A DNA stretch of 64,000 nucleotides, taken from positions 1,152,217-1,216,216 of the forward strand of contig NZ_AP024233.1 in NCBI RefSeq assembly GCF_025998535.1, in the 5' to 3' direction. Shown here piece after piece: positions 27,652 through 37,307 of this stretch. The DNA is from Desulfolithobacter dissulfuricans. Its GTDB lineage: Bacteria > Desulfobacterota > Desulfobulbia > Desulfobulbales > Desulfobulbaceae. Positions within the stretch are counted from its first letter, which is position 1. Each line of letters opens with the position of its first letter. The notes beneath the pieces are model-generated. The model was not told where the DNA came from. It saw only the letters and a program-made list of their open reading frames with translations, and did not search any database. Made by a program: the position numbers and the translations under genes.

Positions 27652-28481
27652 GTTTCCCCTCCCGGCAGCGGCAGGTTAAAAAGGTTCCTGGTGTTGGCGC
27701 TGGTCTGCCTGGCGATCTCCTCCAGACTGGTGTCCCGCAGTCTGGCCACCTGCATGGCCGTGTATACAAGCCAACCAGGCTGGTTGCGCTTGCCGCGAAA
27801 GGGCATGGGGGCGAGAAAGGGGCCGTCGGTTTCCAGGATGATCCGTTTCAGATCGGCCCGGGCGGCCACTTCCTGCAGGGCACGGGCGTTCTTGAAAGTG
27901 ACGATGCCCGGGATGGAGATGTAAAAGCCAAGTTCCATAACCTGGCGGGCCAGGGCCAGGTCGCCGGAAAAACAATGCATAACCCCGCCGGCAGGGAAGG
28001 GTGCGGCCTGGCGCAACAAGTGCATGGTATCATCGTGGGCATCCCGGTCATGGATGATCACCGGCAATCGCAGGTTTTTGGCCATGTCCAGCTGATAGCG
28101 GAACTCGCGAAGCTGGACATCCCGGGGGGCATAGTTCCTGGCGTAGTCGAGGCCGATTTCACCGTAACCCACGACCCGGTCGTCCCCGGCCAGCTCTTCC
28201 ATGCGGTGATACCCTTCGGGGCTGGCCGTGGCCGCCCCATGGGGATGGAGACCCACGGTGGCGAACAGGGAGTCATACCGTTTTGCCAGAGCCACGGCCG
28301 CGGCCGAACTCTCATAGTCGATGCCTATGGTGATTATCTGGCGGACGCCGGCCTGCAGGGCCTGGTCAAGAACCTGGTCCAGGTCGTCGCTGTAGGGCGC
28401 CATGTCCAGGTGGCAGTGGGAGTCAATGAGGTAGGTCTCTTCATCCTGATCAAGTTCGGGCGGTTGCTGGGATTTCTGCAT
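27648..28481 (-). CDS. TatD-family metal-dependent hydrolase
   Basis: The 277-residue TIM-barrel hydrolase has the metal-binding DSHCHLD near 20-26, GEIGLDYAR near 110, PVIIHDRDAH near 139, HCFSG near 168 and ETDGPFLAP near 216. TatD/YcfH proteins are 3'-5' DNases or D-aminoacyl-tRNA deacylase-like enzymes. It is coupled to the YggS-type gene. Confidence 0.93.
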   Translation of the reverse strand: MQKSQQPPELDQDEETYLIDSHCHLDMAPYSDDLDQVLDQALQAGVRQIITIGIDYESSAAAVALAKRYDSLFATVGLHPHGAATASPEGYHRMEELAGDDRVVGYGEIGLDYARNYAPRDVQLREFRYQLDMAKNLRLPVIIHDRDAHDDTMHLLRQAAPFPAGGVMHCFSGDLALARQVMELGFYISIPGIVTFKNARALQEVAARADLKRIILETDGPFLAPMPFRGKRNQPGWLVYTAMQVARLRDTSLEEIARQTSANTRNLFNLPLPGGET

Positions 28482-28619
28482 GGGCGGAGTTTTTGGGATA
28501 TCGCTGACCGGGTAATGAATGTTGACAATAATTTCTTTATTTTTTACAACATGATGCTACTGTTGAGCAAGGAAAGACTCATCAAGAAGTTAGAATTTCA
28601 CCAGCCGGAGTCGTGACAT

Positions 28620-29156
28620 ATGGATGGTACAAACATGGAAAACCCTGTGCAGGAAGCCATTTACCGCCGCCGCTCTATCCGGGAGTTCACTGATCAACCA
28701 GTGGTCATGGATTTGCTGCGCCGGATTGTCACCGCCGGTATCTGGGCCCCTTCCGGACTCAACAACCAGCCCTGGCGTTTTGTTCTGGTCTGTGATGAGG
28801 ATGTGCGCCACCGTCTTGCCGCTCTCACCCATTACGCACACATCGTCAAGGCTGCTCCGGCCCTGATCGCCGTGTACCTTGACACAGAAGCCATGTATGA
28901 TCCGGTCAAGGATCATCAGGCTGCCGGCGCCTGCATCCAGAACATGCTGCTCGCGGCCGAGGAACTGGGTCTCGGGGCTGTATGGCTGGGTCAGATCCTC
29001 AAGAACAAGGACCAGGTCAATCAGGTCCTGGAATTGGATGACCGGTACGACCTGATGGCCGTTATCGCCCTTGGCTATCCCAGCCACAGAAACCAGCAGT
29101 CCCGGCGGAAACCGCTCGAGGATTTCATACTCAAAGAGATCGGAGGTACCCAATGA
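28620..29156 (+). CDS. Nitroreductase-family flavoprotein
   Basis: The 178-residue protein has the FMN-binding RRRSIREF near 17-24, PSGLNNQPWRF near 45-55 and a GLGAVWLGQI segment near 119. It is a short (subgroup) nitroreductase; the substrate is unknown. The start at 28635 (MENPVQ) is an alternative. The stop overlaps the following lipoprotein gene by four bases (ATGA). Confidence 0.9.
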   Translation: MDGTNMENPVQEAIYRRRSIREFTDQPVVMDLLRRIVTAGIWAPSGLNNQPWRFVLVCDEDVRHRLAALTHYAHIVKAAPALIAVYLDTEAMYDPVKDHQAAGACIQNMLLAAEELGLGAVWLGQILKNKDQVNQVLELDDRYDLMAVIALGYPSHRNQQSRRKPLEDFILKEIGGTQ

Positions 29157-29650
29157 CCAAGGGAACAAGACGTGTCGCGCTATTGCTTTGTAGTGTTTTG
29201 CTGGTGCTCCTGCTGCAGACCGGCTGCACCACCTTTCAGTACGGTGGCTCATCAGCGGTGGAACCCGGGGACAGCGCATTGCCGCCGGTTTCCGGGTTTG
29301 CCGATGATATCAGCGATATCGTCCTGCCAACCGAGATGGAATGGGACCGGAAAAAGAGCATGACCATCAAGACCGAATCCTTCCGCGGCGGCATATGGCA
29401 TTACGTCGGCAAGGTGGAGGTCATCTCCCTCAAGGACTTCATGATCAAGGCCATGCAGGACAACAAGTGGAAACTGGTGGGTGAGGCCACCTCGGAAAAC
29501 ATCCTCCTGGCCTTCATCAAGCCCAACAAGACCTGCATGATGGTCATCGAGGACAGCACCATGGGGAAAACCCACCTCGCCCTCTATGTGACCATTGACA
29601 AGACGGCAGCCGCCAGCCCGAGTCCCTTTGCCGAAGTTCTGCGGAACTGA
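29153..29650 (+). CDS. Putative lipoprotein
   Basis: The 165-residue protein has an N-terminal signal (hydrophobic 9-21) ending in LQTGC (Cys25), a lipobox with an atypical -3 residue (Gln). A compact domain follows, with KVEVISLKDFMIKAMQDNKWKLVGEA near 84-109. This resembles small DUF lipoproteins of Desulfobacterota, but I do not recognise the family with certainty. It is coupled to the nitroreductase gene and 64 bases before coaBC. Confidence 0.8.
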   Translation: MTKGTRRVALLLCSVLLVLLLQTGCTTFQYGGSSAVEPGDSALPPVSGFADDISDIVLPTEMEWDRKKSMTIKTESFRGGIWHYVGKVEVISLKDFMIKAMQDNKWKLVGEATSENILLAFIKPNKTCMMVIEDSTMGKTHLALYVTIDKTAAASPSPFAEVLRN

Positions 29651-29713
29651 TTTTTCCTTTTTTCTGCTCGACCGGCACCCCTCTCCCCGGGACCGCCGGT
29701 GAAGGGTGACCCC

Positions 29714-30934
29714 ATGCCGAGTGCCCCGTACCCCGTGTTGTCTTCTCTTGCCGGCCGCCGCATTCTTCTGGGCGTGACCGGTTCCATTGCCCTGTACAAA
29801 ACGGCCCAGTGGATCCGCGACCTGGTACGGGAAGAGGCCCGGGTCACCGTGGTCATGACCGCGGCCGCCGCCCGTTTCATCACCCCGCTCACCATGGCGG
29901 CCCTTTCCGGCAGCCGGGTCTATACCGACATGTTCGATGAGGATCCCGGGCAGGCCATGGCCCATATCGATCTGTCGCGGGAACATGACCTGCTCCTCGT
30001 CGCCCCGGCCACAGCCCACACCATCTCCCGGCTGGCCCACGGAATGGCCGACGATCTGCTGTCGACCGCGGTGCTGGCTGCCAAAATTCCGGTGGTGGTC
30101 TGTCCGGCCATGAACAGTGCCATGTTCACTCATCCCGCCACCAGGGAGAATCTCGAGCAACTGCGCCGCTACGGGTACCGGGTGGTGGCACCGGAGTCGG
30201 GGATGCTGGCCTGCGGCGAAGAAGGACCCGGCCGGCTGCCCGGCTGGGACCAGGTACGGGAGATACTGCTGGCCACTCTTTCCTCCCAGGATCTGCAGGG
30301 GCGTCATGTGCTGGTGACGGCCGGGCCCACCCGGGAACCCCTGGATCCGGCCCGTTATCTCAGCAATCGCTCCAGTGGCAGGATGGGCTATGCCCTGGCC
30401 AGGGTCGCCCGCCGCCGCGGCGCTCGGGTAACCCTTGTCTCCGGCCCGGTCTCGCTTGATCCGCCCCCCGGCGTGGAGGTGGTTCCGGTGATGACCGCCC
30501 GGGACATGCGCGCGGCGGTGCGGGAACACAGGGACCAGGCCGACATCATCATCATGGCGGCGGCGGTGGCCGACTTCAGGCCAGTTGGCTGTGCGGATCG
30601 CAAGATCAAGAAGTCCAGGGCGCCGGACACCATTGCCCTGAGCGAAAATCCAGATATTCTCAAGGAACTCGGCCGGGAGCGCCGACCGGAACAGGTGCTG
30701 GTGGGCTTTGCCGCCGAAAGCCACGACCACGAGGCCGAGGGGCGGCGCAAGCTGGCGACCAAGAATCTGGACCTCATCTGTGTCAATGATATCCTGGGCG
30801 AGAAGACCGGGTTTGACGTGGATACCAACCAGGTGCTTCTGATCGATTGGCAAGGGCAGGAGACCCTGCCGCTGCTCTCCAAGGAGGAGACAGCTGTCCG
30901 AATCCTTGACCGGATCCGGGAACTGCTCCCCTGA
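29714..30934 (+). CDS. coaBC: Bifunctional phosphopantothenoylcysteine decarboxylase/synthase
   Basis: The ATG at 29714 has AAGGGTG upstream; a GTG at 29699 is an alternative. The 406-residue protein has the CoaC flavoprotein half (GVTGSIALYKTAQWIRDL at the start, PAMNSAMFTHPAT near 134) and the CoaB half (GPTREPLDPARYLSNRSSGRMG near 203, AAAVADFRP near 285). It makes 4'-phosphopantetheine for CoA and ACP, the cofactor used by the AcpP encoded at 15.5 kb. Confidence 0.95.
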   Translation: MPSAPYPVLSSLAGRRILLGVTGSIALYKTAQWIRDLVREEARVTVVMTAAAARFITPLTMAALSGSRVYTDMFDEDPGQAMAHIDLSREHDLLLVAPATAHTISRLAHGMADDLLSTAVLAAKIPVVVCPAMNSAMFTHPATRENLEQLRRYGYRVVAPESGMLACGEEGPGRLPGWDQVREILLATLSSQDLQGRHVLVTAGPTREPLDPARYLSNRSSGRMGYALARVARRRGARVTLVSGPVSLDPPPGVEVVPVMTARDMRAAVREHRDQADIIIMAAAVADFRPVGCADRKIKKSRAPDTIALSENPDILKELGRERRPEQVLVGFAAESHDHEAEGRRKLATKNLDLICVNDILGEKTGFDVDTNQVLLIDWQGQETLPLLSKEETAVRILDRIRELLP

Positions 30935-30972
30935 GGGCATGGCGGGGTACCGCCGCTCAACGGTGAAAAAAG

Positions 30973-31026
30973 GAAAATCCGTGCCAGTTTCCCCTCTGTT
31001 GCAGGGGTGGTACGGATTTTCGCTTT
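30973..31026. terminator. Bidirectional terminator between coaBC and the Fe-alcohol dehydrogenase
   Basis: GAAAATCCGT pairs with ACGGATTTTC and, with one interruption, continues into CCA/TGG. T-rich tracts follow on both strands (CGCTTTT on plus; CCTTTTTTC on minus), fitting two convergent genes. Confidence 0.75.
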
Positions 31027-31062
31027 TCAGAGCAAAGGGCCAGCTGGTGGTTACCAGGCATG

Positions 31063-32226
31063 TTACATGCCATCCATGGCGTACTCGTAGATCATCATCA
31101 CGTTTTCCAGGGTGGGCTGGCGGGGATTGTTTTCCACCGGTCGGGCCACGGTCAGGGCGATTTTGGCCATCTCTTCGATTCGGTCGTCGGGGATGCCCAG
31201 GTCTGACAGGCTGGCCGGAATGGCCAGGTCCGAGTTGAGCTGGTGCATTTCTTCCACCAGGACGTGGGCCGCGTCGCGAAGTGACATGTTGTTGGTGTCG
31301 CCACCGAGCATTTCAGCCAGCAGGGCATGCTTTTCCAGGTTGCCGATCAGGTTGAACTCGGTCACATAGGGCAGCAGCACCGCATTGGCAAGACCATGGG
31401 GGATGCCGAACATGCCGCCGAGCGGATAGGCCATGGCATGGACCAGTCCGACGCCGGCCATGGCCAGGGCCTTGCCACCCAGCAGGCTGGCCAGCAGCAT
31501 GTTGGAGCGGGCCTCGATGTTCCGACCGTCGGCATAGGCGGTGCGCAGGTTGGTGGCAATCAGCTCGATGGCCTGGAGCGAGTACATTTCAGACACCGGA
31601 TGGGCCTGGACCGAGGTGTAGGCCTCCAGGGCATGGGTCAGGGCGTCGATGCCGGTGGCCGCGGTCACGTGGGGCGGCAGGCTCAGGGTCAGTTCCGGAT
31701 CAAGAACCGCGGCCTCGGGATAGAGGGGATCACCGTTCATGCCGCCCTTGGAACCGGTTTCTTCATTGATAAAGACGGCGGTGAAGGTGACCTCGGCTCC
31801 GGTACCGGCTGAAGTCGGGACCATGATTTTAGGAACCCCTGGTTTTTCTATCTTACCCAGGCCCAGGTAATCCACGGCCCGGCCGCCATTGGTCAGCAGG
31901 ATGGCAATGGCCTTGGCCACGTCCATGGCCGAGCCGCCACCCACGCCGATGACGCAGTCGCAGTTATGCTCCCTGGCAATCTCGGTGCCCCTGTCCGCCA
32001 GGCGCAGGCCCGGTTCGGGGTCGATTTCCGAGTATATGGTATAGGTCATGTTACCTGCCTCCAGGGCCCGGGTGATGTTCGAGTCCAGTCCGGCCTGAAT
32101 CAGGCCGGGATCAAGGACCACCAAGGCATTGGTGCCGCCGAAACCGGCGGCGACCTCGGGCAGACGCTTTATTATGCCGGTACCGAAATGGATCTGGGTC
32201 GGCTGGGTGATGGTAAACGGTTGCAT
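31063..32226 (-). CDS. Iron-containing alcohol dehydrogenase
   Basis: The start at 32226 (MQPFTITQ) is preceded by CAGGAGATACC; an upstream in-frame ATG would add 27 unlikely residues. The 387-residue enzyme has GGGSAMDVAKAIAI near 95-108, TSAGTGAEVTFTAVF near 139, DALTHALEAY near 198 and the metal-binding HAMAYPLGGMFGIPHGLANAVLLP near 265-288 (His ligands). This family uses Fe2+ and NAD(P)H for alcohol/aldehyde interconversion; in sulfate reducers such enzymes oxidise ethanol. Confidence 0.93.
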   Translation of the reverse strand: MQPFTITQPTQIHFGTGIIKRLPEVAAGFGGTNALVVLDPGLIQAGLDSNITRALEAGNMTYTIYSEIDPEPGLRLADRGTEIAREHNCDCVIGVGGGSAMDVAKAIAILLTNGGRAVDYLGLGKIEKPGVPKIMVPTSAGTGAEVTFTAVFINEETGSKGGMNGDPLYPEAAVLDPELTLSLPPHVTAATGIDALTHALEAYTSVQAHPVSEMYSLQAIELIATNLRTAYADGRNIEARSNMLLASLLGGKALAMAGVGLVHAMAYPLGGMFGIPHGLANAVLLPYVTEFNLIGNLEKHALLAEMLGGDTNNMSLRDAAHVLVEEMHQLNSDLAIPASLSDLGIPDDRIEEMAKIALTVARPVENNPRQPTLENVMMIYEYAMDGM

Positions 32227-32385
32227 GGTATCTCCTGAAAAAATGAGTATCGTACTGGTTGTTCCATGGTCACCGGGCCGGCAGTATGGACCGGACGGAG
32301 GATCCATGGTTATATTGAACCCGTACGGCGTTATATATCACCAATCGGTGGACTTGGGAACGGAAAGGGACAGGAAAAAAAGATT

Positions 32386-32922
32386 ATGGAACTGAGTAGG
32401 TCGGAACAGAAGCGGCGAATCAAACAGCTGGAAAAATTTGTCCATGAGCTGGTCCAGCAGCCACCGGGCGTGATCCGGGATCTTCCCTGTGATACGGAGG
32501 TGCGGGATCTCCTCCTGGAGGCGGTCGCCCTGAAAGGCGGGGCCAGGAAGCGGCAGCTCAAGTACATCACCAAGCTGCTTCGTTCCACACCGGTGGAACC
32601 GCTCTACGATTTCATGTCCCGGCGTCGCGGCTCCAAGCTCCGTGAGGACCGGGCCTTCCATGAACTGGAATACATGCGCGACACCCTGCTGAGCGAGGCC
32701 GTGGAGCAGTACCGGTTGCACCGGGAGCAACAGGTGCAGTGGGAAGAGCACTGGGACAGCCAGGCCATCCGGGATATCGAGGCCCAGCTGCCCGGGATCG
32801 ACACCAGGGCCCTTGCCCGGCTGGGCTACCAGTTTGCCCTGACCAGGAATCGCAGGCACAGCCGGGAAGTTTTCCGGCTCCTCCGGGCTGCCCACGAACA
32901 GCTCCAGTTCAAAAAAGGGTAG
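32386..32922 (+). CDS. darP: DarP/YjgA (DUF615) ribosome-associated protein
   Basis: The start at 32386 (MELSRSEQKRR) removes 40 non-conserved upstream residues. The 178-residue helical protein shows LVQQPPGVIRDLPCD near 23-37, GGARKRQLKYITKLLR near 52-67 and a C-terminal RNRRHSREVFRLLR segment, all characteristic of DUF615. YjgA/DarP associates with the 50S subunit in late assembly. The following gene starts 5 bases after its stop. Confidence 0.93.
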   Translation: MELSRSEQKRRIKQLEKFVHELVQQPPGVIRDLPCDTEVRDLLLEAVALKGGARKRQLKYITKLLRSTPVEPLYDFMSRRRGSKLREDRAFHELEYMRDTLLSEAVEQYRLHREQQVQWEEHWDSQAIRDIEAQLPGIDTRALARLGYQFALTRNRRHSREVFRLLRAAHEQLQFKKG

Positions 32923-32926
32923 TAGC

Positions 32927-33379
32927 GTGGAATACAGAACAGGACGTATGGGCCGGGTCTTTTATGTCCGGTTTGATCATGGGGACGATTTGCTGGAGGG
33001 GTTGCGAGGTCTGGTCCTGAAAGAGGAGATCCATTGCGCCTGGTTCGAGCTTTTCGGCGGCCAGCGCCGGGTCGACGTGGTGGTCGGGCCCGAAGAGCCG
33101 GTCATGCCGCCAAATCCGGTGTGGCGCCGGCTGGACAATGTCCGGGAACTGCTCGGGGTGGGGTCTGTTTTCCGGGACAGGGGTGACCCGCTGGTCCATC
33201 TGCACGGCGCCCTGGGGCACCGGGACGAAACCATCACCGGCTGTATCCGGGAAAGGGCCGAGGTCTACCTGGTTGTGGAGGCTGTGGTCTACGAACTGCT
33301 GGACATGGATATCAGTCGGCCGTTTTTTGACGGAGGCGGGTTTCACCGACCCGAATTTGGTCGGGGCGACCGGGACTGA
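32927..33379 (+). CDS. PPC/DUF296 domain protein
   Basis: The GTG start lies five bases after darP. The 150-residue product fits the PCC/DUF296 fold: RFDHGDDLLEGLRGLVLKEEIHCAWFELFG near 15-44 and a metal-binding-like LVHLHGALGHRDETITG near 89-105. Those His residues are typical of the trimeric family. Stand-alone bacterial PPC proteins have no AT-hook and their role is unclear. Operon partner of darP. Confidence 0.85.
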   Translation: MEYRTGRMGRVFYVRFDHGDDLLEGLRGLVLKEEIHCAWFELFGGQRRVDVVVGPEEPVMPPNPVWRRLDNVRELLGVGSVFRDRGDPLVHLHGALGHRDETITGCIRERAEVYLVVEAVVYELLDMDISRPFFDGGGFHRPEFGRGDRD

Positions 33380-33482
33380 CATCACCGTTCCTGCCCGTGA
33401 CCGGTTCTCAGATGTGCGGGGCAACTGGAATCGCCCAGTGACATGTCCCGGACAGGTCGTGTCGCCGGGACAAACAAAAATC

Positions 33483-33652
33483 TGATTACTATCAATCTTT
33501 GGCATTGAAACCGGTGTCGGCCTCACTTGTTTCACGGGACGCCATAAACCCGTCCCTGGGGGCTTGACTGTGGCCATCCAGGCCACAGACACCCGTGAAA
33601 CAAGTGAGGCCGACACCTTCATCCATCGGTGGCTGAATTTCAGTGGTAATCA
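33483..33652. repeat. Palindromic intergenic element, copy B (170 bp)
   Basis: The ends TGATTACTAT and GTGGTAATCA are inverted (8 of 10). The inner arms 33513-33537 and 33593-33617 pair perfectly over 25 bp. The loop sequence appears identical to that of copy A. Between copies the arms differ by a paired A-T to G-C exchange and a paired one-base-pair insertion. It lies between convergent PPC and pycB genes. The 335-base gap from 33380 to 33715 otherwise holds only the adjoining pycB terminator. Confidence 0.9.
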
Positions 33653-33689
33653 CAAACAAAAAAGGCGTGGACACCGGGTGTCCACGCCT
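33652..33689 (-). terminator. Rho-independent terminator of pycB
   Basis: On the minus strand AGGCGTGGACACC pairs with GGTGTCCACGCCT (13 bp, 1-nt centre) and is followed by a T-rich run. The T-run abuts the end of repeat copy B. Confidence 0.88.
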
Positions 33690-33715
33690 GAAAAGTCTCA
33701 GCAAAAAGAGAAGGT

Positions 33716-35623
33716 TTACTCTTCCTCGACCTCGATCTTGACCAGCTTGTCGCCGGGCTGGACGGCCTGGCCCACCTTGACGGATACGGCCACGACCTTG
33801 CCAGCCACTTCGCTGACAATGGGGGTCTGCATCTTCATGGCCTCGAGCACCACAACCTGGTCTCCCGGTTTGACCTCCTGGCCTTCCTCAACATTGACCC
33901 CGCAGACGTTGCCGGCAAACGAGGCCCGGATATCACCCATCTTGGCCAGGGCTACGATCTCATCCTTGCTGATCTTGGGAGTGCTTTCGGTGTTACCCTG
34001 CTTTTCCGGCTCAAAGATGAACACCCGCTGGTGGTGGTCCACGTTGAGATAGATGTTGGTCTCGCCGCTCTCGGTTTGCTGTTCCGGTCCGATCTCGACG
34101 ATGTGCTCCTGGCCGTTATGGTCCCTGAAGACCAGGGTCTCGCCCAGCTGGAAACCACCTTCACGGAAGAAAATGGACGGCGGCAGGACATAGGCCTTGC
34201 CGAAATTTTCCTCGAAGTTGAAGAAATCAACCGCATCGTTGGGATGCTGCAGGTAGGTGACCAGCTGCTGTTCCGTGGGCTCCTTGCCGATGCGCTCGGC
34301 CAGGGTCTTGCGTTCCTGCTCGATATCCATATCCTCGATCTCGTCGATCCCGCCTTCCTCTTCCAGGATCTTTTTCCAGTCCGGGCCAAAAGCTTTTTCA
34401 TAGATCCAGTCGTCGGGCCGGTAGAAGGGAAAGGGACCGTATTTGCCAAGGAGCAGGTTTTTCAGGTCACCCGAGACATTGCCGTACCGTTCGCCCTCCA
34501 GAACATTGGAGACCGCTGTGGTCCAGAGGATCTGCGAACCCGGGGTCACTGACCACCAGTTGCCAAGCTCGATCTGGACCCTGGGCAGCTCCTTGTGGAG
34601 GATATCGGGCATCTTGTCGAGGAAGCCACCCTTGGAGGCCTGTTCCAGACTGGAACCCATGGCACCGCCGGGCAGCTTGTGGATCTGGACAGTGGGCAGG
34701 AAACCTTTGATCTGGGCCTCGAACGGGGCGTAGTACTGCCGCTCGTCGCGAATTACGTCCGAGGTCTCGATGACTGCCTCCTCGTCGATACCGATGGCGG
34801 TCTTGCCGTAATCCTTCAGGGTCTGGATGACGGTGAGGATGGGCGGCGGGCCGTAGAAGCCAGTAAAGGCATGGTCGGACGCATCGACAATGGTGGCCCC
34901 GGCCAGGACCGCGGCGGTGATCCGGCCGATGTCGTTGCCGTCGGTGTTGTGGCCATGGTAGTGGATGGGCAGTTCCGGGTAGGCCTGCTTGATCGCATCC
35001 ACCAGCTCGCCGATCCGTTTCGGAGTTCCCAGGCCGCCATGGTTCTTGATGCAGAGGATGATGTCCTCGCCGGTCACGTCCAGGATCTCGCGGACCTTCT
35101 TGACGTAGAATTCATTGGTATGCTCGGGGCCGGTGGAGAAGCAAATGCAGGGCTCGTTGATTTTGCCGGCCTTGGCCACTTCCTCGAACACCGCCTGCAT
35201 GTTGGGCACGTGGTTCATGAAGTCAAAGGTCCGCCAGACATCGACGTACTTGGCAAACTCCCGCACCGTGAAGCGGATCACGTTCTGGGGATAGGGCCGG
35301 TAGCCGAACAGGTTGACCCCGCGGCACAGGGTCTGGAACATGGTGTCCGGCATGGCTTCCCGCAGCAGTTCCAGTTTGAGAAAGGGATCCACCTGCTTGC
35401 GGAGAATGTCCACGTGCACCGAAGCGCCACCTGTTATCTCCAGGGAAAAGTATCCGGCAGCTTCCCGGGAAGGGGCGGCCAGCAGGTCGGTGTGGAGCAG
35501 GATCCGATTCTTGTAGTCGGACTGGGACATGTCCCTGGCTGTATTGGTGATGTAGTAACCGTCGGCTTTCCGCAGGGCGTCGAGCACGTCAGTGGTGCTC
35601 ATGTGCTTGGTAATTCGTGTCAT
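33716..35623 (-). CDS. pycB: Pyruvate carboxylase subunit B (carboxyltransferase + biotin carrier)
   Basis: The 635-residue protein has a DRE-TIM carboxyltransferase domain (metal-site HYHGHNTDGNDI near 223; KLPGGAMGSSLEQA near 316) and a C-terminal biotinyl domain with EAMKMQT, biotin-Lys about 597. It lacks an N-terminal QDAHQSL segment typical of oxaloacetate decarboxylase and is longer than it. With the biotin carboxylase encoded upstream on the same strand it should form the two-subunit pyruvate carboxylase (pyruvate + bicarbonate to oxaloacetate). An oxaloacetate decarboxylase role is an alternative, but no membrane beta/gamma subunits are present. Confidence 0.88.
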   Translation of the reverse strand: MTRITKHMSTTDVLDALRKADGYYITNTARDMSQSDYKNRILLHTDLLAAPSREAAGYFSLEITGGASVHVDILRKQVDPFLKLELLREAMPDTMFQTLCRGVNLFGYRPYPQNVIRFTVREFAKYVDVWRTFDFMNHVPNMQAVFEEVAKAGKINEPCICFSTGPEHTNEFYVKKVREILDVTGEDIILCIKNHGGLGTPKRIGELVDAIKQAYPELPIHYHGHNTDGNDIGRITAAVLAGATIVDASDHAFTGFYGPPPILTVIQTLKDYGKTAIGIDEEAVIETSDVIRDERQYYAPFEAQIKGFLPTVQIHKLPGGAMGSSLEQASKGGFLDKMPDILHKELPRVQIELGNWWSVTPGSQILWTTAVSNVLEGERYGNVSGDLKNLLLGKYGPFPFYRPDDWIYEKAFGPDWKKILEEEGGIDEIEDMDIEQERKTLAERIGKEPTEQQLVTYLQHPNDAVDFFNFEENFGKAYVLPPSIFFREGGFQLGETLVFRDHNGQEHIVEIGPEQQTESGETNIYLNVDHHQRVFIFEPEKQGNTESTPKISKDEIVALAKMGDIRASFAGNVCGVNVEEGQEVKPGDQVVVLEAMKMQTPIVSEVAGKVVAVSVKVGQAVQPGDKLVKIEVEEE

Positions 35624-35864
35624 ATCGATATCGTCTGTCTGGGCTCTTCCCGGACCTGCAGGAGGTCGGGATATTCATGGTTCAAGGCGCACACAAGGTC
35701 ACCTGCATCAGTGTCAGTCTGGTCAGTTCGCATTCCTGCTGCATGGCCTGCCTGGCAGTATGCATGAAACGGGTCAAACGCGTGGCTCGCAGAGCGTGTC
35801 ATGCCACCCGTACCTACACAGGGTCAGGGTTATGGCATGATCGTTACAGCTGTATCCCGAAGGA

Positions 35865-37307
35865 TCAGGCTGCAAAGGTGTTCTGTTTCTTATGGTGGAT
35901 TTCCGCAATCAGTGCGGCAAGCTTGTTGACCTCGCTTTTCTGTTCCTCGTATTCGAACAGGTGCTGGTGGGTGTCGAGATAAGAGGTGTCAAAGTTTCCG
36001 GCCCGAAAGTCAGGGTCATTGACCAGGTTCAGGTAGAACGGGATCGTGGTCTTGGGGCCGGCAATGACAAAGTTGGTCAGGCATCGCTTGAGCCGGTCCA
36101 CGGTCTCGTTCCACGACCAGCCAAAGACGGTCAGCTTGACCAGCAGAGAGTCGTACACTTCAGGGATGGTGAATCCCTGGTAGCAGAAGCCGTCCAGGCG
36201 GACGCCGTAGCCACCGGGAGAACGGTAAACCGTGACGGTCTTGCCGCCCTCGGGCATGAAGTCGTTGCGCGGGTCTTCGGCATTGATGCGCATCTCGATG
36301 GCATGGCCGCGGAGCATGACGTCATCCTGGTCAAAGAGCAGTTTCTTGCCCATGGCCAGCTTTATCTGAGTCCGGACGATGTCGATGCCGGTGATCATCT
36401 CGGTGACCGTGTGCTCCACCTGCAGCCGGGTGTTAATCTCCATGAAGTAGAACTTGCCGTCTCGGTCAAGCAGAAATTCCACTGTCCCTGCGTTGAAGTA
36501 GTTGGCTGCCTTGGCAGCCTTGACCGCGGTCTGGCAGATATCTTCGGCCTGGTCGTCGGTCAGGTGGAAAGCCGGGGCGATCTCGACCAGTTTCTGGTTC
36601 CGGCGCTGGATGGAGCAGTCCCGGGTACCCAGGTGGACGGTCTTGCCATCGCGGTCGGCGATGATCTGGACCTCCACGTGCTTGGGCTGGACCACCACCT
36701 TTTCCAGGTAGACGGAGTCGTCGTTGAAGGCTGCCTTGGCCTCGGAGCGGGCGATTTCGTACTGCTCACGCAGTTCGGTCTCGTTTTCCACCCTGCGGAT
36801 GCCGCGGCCGCCACCGCCGGCAGTGGCCTTAAGCATTATCGGGTAGCCGTATTTCCGGCCGAACTCAAGGGCTACCTGCAACCCTTCTTCGCCTGGCGGC
36901 AGGATATCGGTTCCCGGGACCATGGGGATGCCGGCCTCGGCCATGATGGAGCGGGCCATGACCTTGTTACCCAGCTTTTCAATCACATCCGATGGCGGAC
37001 CGATGAAGATGATCCCTGCATCCTCGCAGGCCCTGGCGAAATCGGGATTTTCTGCGAGAAAACCGTATCCCGGATGGATGGCAACAGCACCGGTGCGGAT
37101 GGCGGCGTTGATCACCTTGTCAATGTCGAGATAATCGCTGCGTGGTCCATCACCGATCCAGACCGCCTCGTTGGCAATACGGATATGCCGGGAGTCACGG
37201 TCAGGGGTTTCGTAGATGGCAACAGCATCATAGTTCAGTTCCTGGATGGCCCGGATAGTCCGGATAGCGATCTCACCACGATTGGCAACAAGAATTTTTG
37301 TCTTCAA
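35865..37307 (-). CDS. pycA: Pyruvate carboxylase subunit A (biotin carboxylase)
   Basis: The 480-residue ATP-grasp protein opens MKTKILVANRGEIAIRTIRA. It has the glycine-rich KATAGGGGRGIRRV loop near 159-172, FMEINTRLQVEHTVTE near 281 and RINAEDPRN near 330. It carboxylates the biotin of PycB. A 241-base gap separates it from pycB, in which I see no gene. The region upstream (37308-37720) has no convincing promoter. Confidence 0.93.
   Translation of the reverse strand: MKTKILVANRGEIAIRTIRAIQELNYDAVAIYETPDRDSRHIRIANEAVWIGDGPRSDYLDIDKVINAAIRTGAVAIHPGYGFLAENPDFARACEDAGIIFIGPPSDVIEKLGNKVMARSIMAEAGIPMVPGTDILPPGEEGLQVALEFGRKYGYPIMLKATAGGGGRGIRRVENETELREQYEIARSEAKAAFNDDSVYLEKVVVQPKHVEVQIIADRDGKTVHLGTRDCSIQRRNQKLVEIAPAFHLTDDQAEDICQTAVKAAKAANYFNAGTVEFLLDRDGKFYFMEINTRLQVEHTVTEMITGIDIVRTQIKLAMGKKLLFDQDDVMLRGHAIEMRINAEDPRNDFMPEGGKTVTVYRSPGGYGVRLDGFCYQGFTIPEVYDSLLVKLTVFGWSWNETVDRLKRCLTNFVIAGPKTTIPFYLNLVNDPDFRAGNFDTSYLDTHQHLFEYEEQKSEVNKLAALIAEIHHKKQNTFAA

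Noticed and set aside
35624-35864. Gene between pycA and pycB
   Set aside because: Short frames on both strands are Cys/Arg-rich with no RBS; nothing recognisable.
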